This document shows, one piece after another, positions 63,925 through 64,000 of a DNA stretch of 64,000 bases. Both the position numbers and the translations under genes were made by a program. This DNA is from an uncultured Pelagibacteraceae bacterium (GTDB taxonomy: Bacteria; Pseudomonadota; Alphaproteobacteria; Pelagibacterales; Pelagibacteraceae). Location: assembly GCA_902604695.1 (NCBI GenBank), contig CACKZT010000004.1, positions 1 through 64,000 on the forward strand. The letters are read 5' to 3'. The notes under the pieces were generated by a model. The model worked only from the letters and a program-made list of their open reading frames with translations. It searched no databases and was not told the origin of the DNA. Numbering within the stretch: position 1 is the first letter of the stretch; every line of letters starts with the position of its first letter.

Positions 63925-64000
63925 ATGAAATTTATCTATTTTTCTATAATATCTATAGTTGTTATATATTTTTTGATAATATTATTTGTCTATTTCAATC
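63925..64000 (+). CDS. N-terminal part of an unknown membrane-anchored or secreted protein (truncated by window edge)
   Basis: An ATG two bases after the transporter stop opens a frame that stays open to the window end (25 codons). It encodes a strongly hydrophobic start, roughly FSIISIVVIYFLIILFV, so it is a membrane helix or signal anchor. The body lies outside the window and no family can be assigned. Confidence 0.5.
   Translation, partial: MKFIYFSIISIVVIYFLIILFVYFN

Noticed and set aside
1-64000. Mobile elements, prophage, defence systems or CRISPR arrays
   Set aside because: No transposase, integrase, phage structural gene, restriction-modification gene, or regular direct repeat array was seen on either strand.

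Overview
The window looks like chromosomal DNA of a SAR11-type alphaproteobacterium (Pelagibacterales). Base composition is very AT-rich, genes are packed with overlaps of a few bases, no insertion sequence, prophage or CRISPR array is visible, and gene order follows the alphaproteobacterial origin neighbourhood. No stretch longer than about 285 bases lacks a gene. The species assignment is inference from composition, gene order and protein flavour.

Bases 1-20768 hold the left flank of the probable replication origin. They contain the 3' end of holA, the leftward cluster FAD hydroxylase-mnmE-mnmG-rsmG-parA-parB, ftsK-lolA, a histidine cluster (hisB-H-A-F-E plus a HIT protein), hslVU, a Smr / Tim44 / FxsA / SecB group, and the leftward operon ppsR-maf-aroE-coaE-dnaQ. 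Two near-consensus parS sites lie inside rsmG, next to parAB. A 283-base gap of about 16% G+C separates divergent ppsR and hemE; in Caulobacter and Rickettsia this is the position of oriC.

Bases 21052-46000 hold the right flank and general housekeeping genes. These are hemE-hemH-hemJ, rho, a Lon-N protein, tRNA-Gly(GCC), a pterin carbinolamine dehydratase, purH, a heparinase-like protein and rpe. A two-subunit sodium:solute symporter (DUF4212 plus SSS) lies near acetyl-CoA synthetase, which suggests acetate or short-acid uptake and activation. Next come tsaD, hemC-hemD, an MscS channel, YggT, folD, PsiE-like, argG, IalB-like, an aldo/keto reductase, a BI-1 protein, DUF2794, YciB and HspQ.

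Bases 46190-64000 are one continuous rightward run. It begins with cytochrome c maturation genes ccmC-D-E-F-G-H, preceded by an unexplained 14-bp hairpin with a G-free loop, and a PagL-like outer-membrane protein. A 2-hydroxyacid/glyoxylate cluster follows: an FMN hydroxyacid dehydrogenase, an aminotransferase, glcDEF and a D-hydroxyacid dehydrogenase. It leads into a TRAP transporter with a Tat-exported binding protein and an internal terminator, an amidase, a 59-codon membrane micro-gene and an EamA exporter. Together these would import an organic acid, oxidise 2-hydroxyacids to 2-oxoacids and interconvert glyoxylate with amino acids.

The items I consider most worth checking are the parS pair, the oriC gap, the ccmC leader hairpin, the Arg/Lys-rich N-terminal extension on acetyl-CoA synthetase, and the hydroxyacid-TRAP-amidase cluster. 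No clearly novel defence or mobile system is visible.
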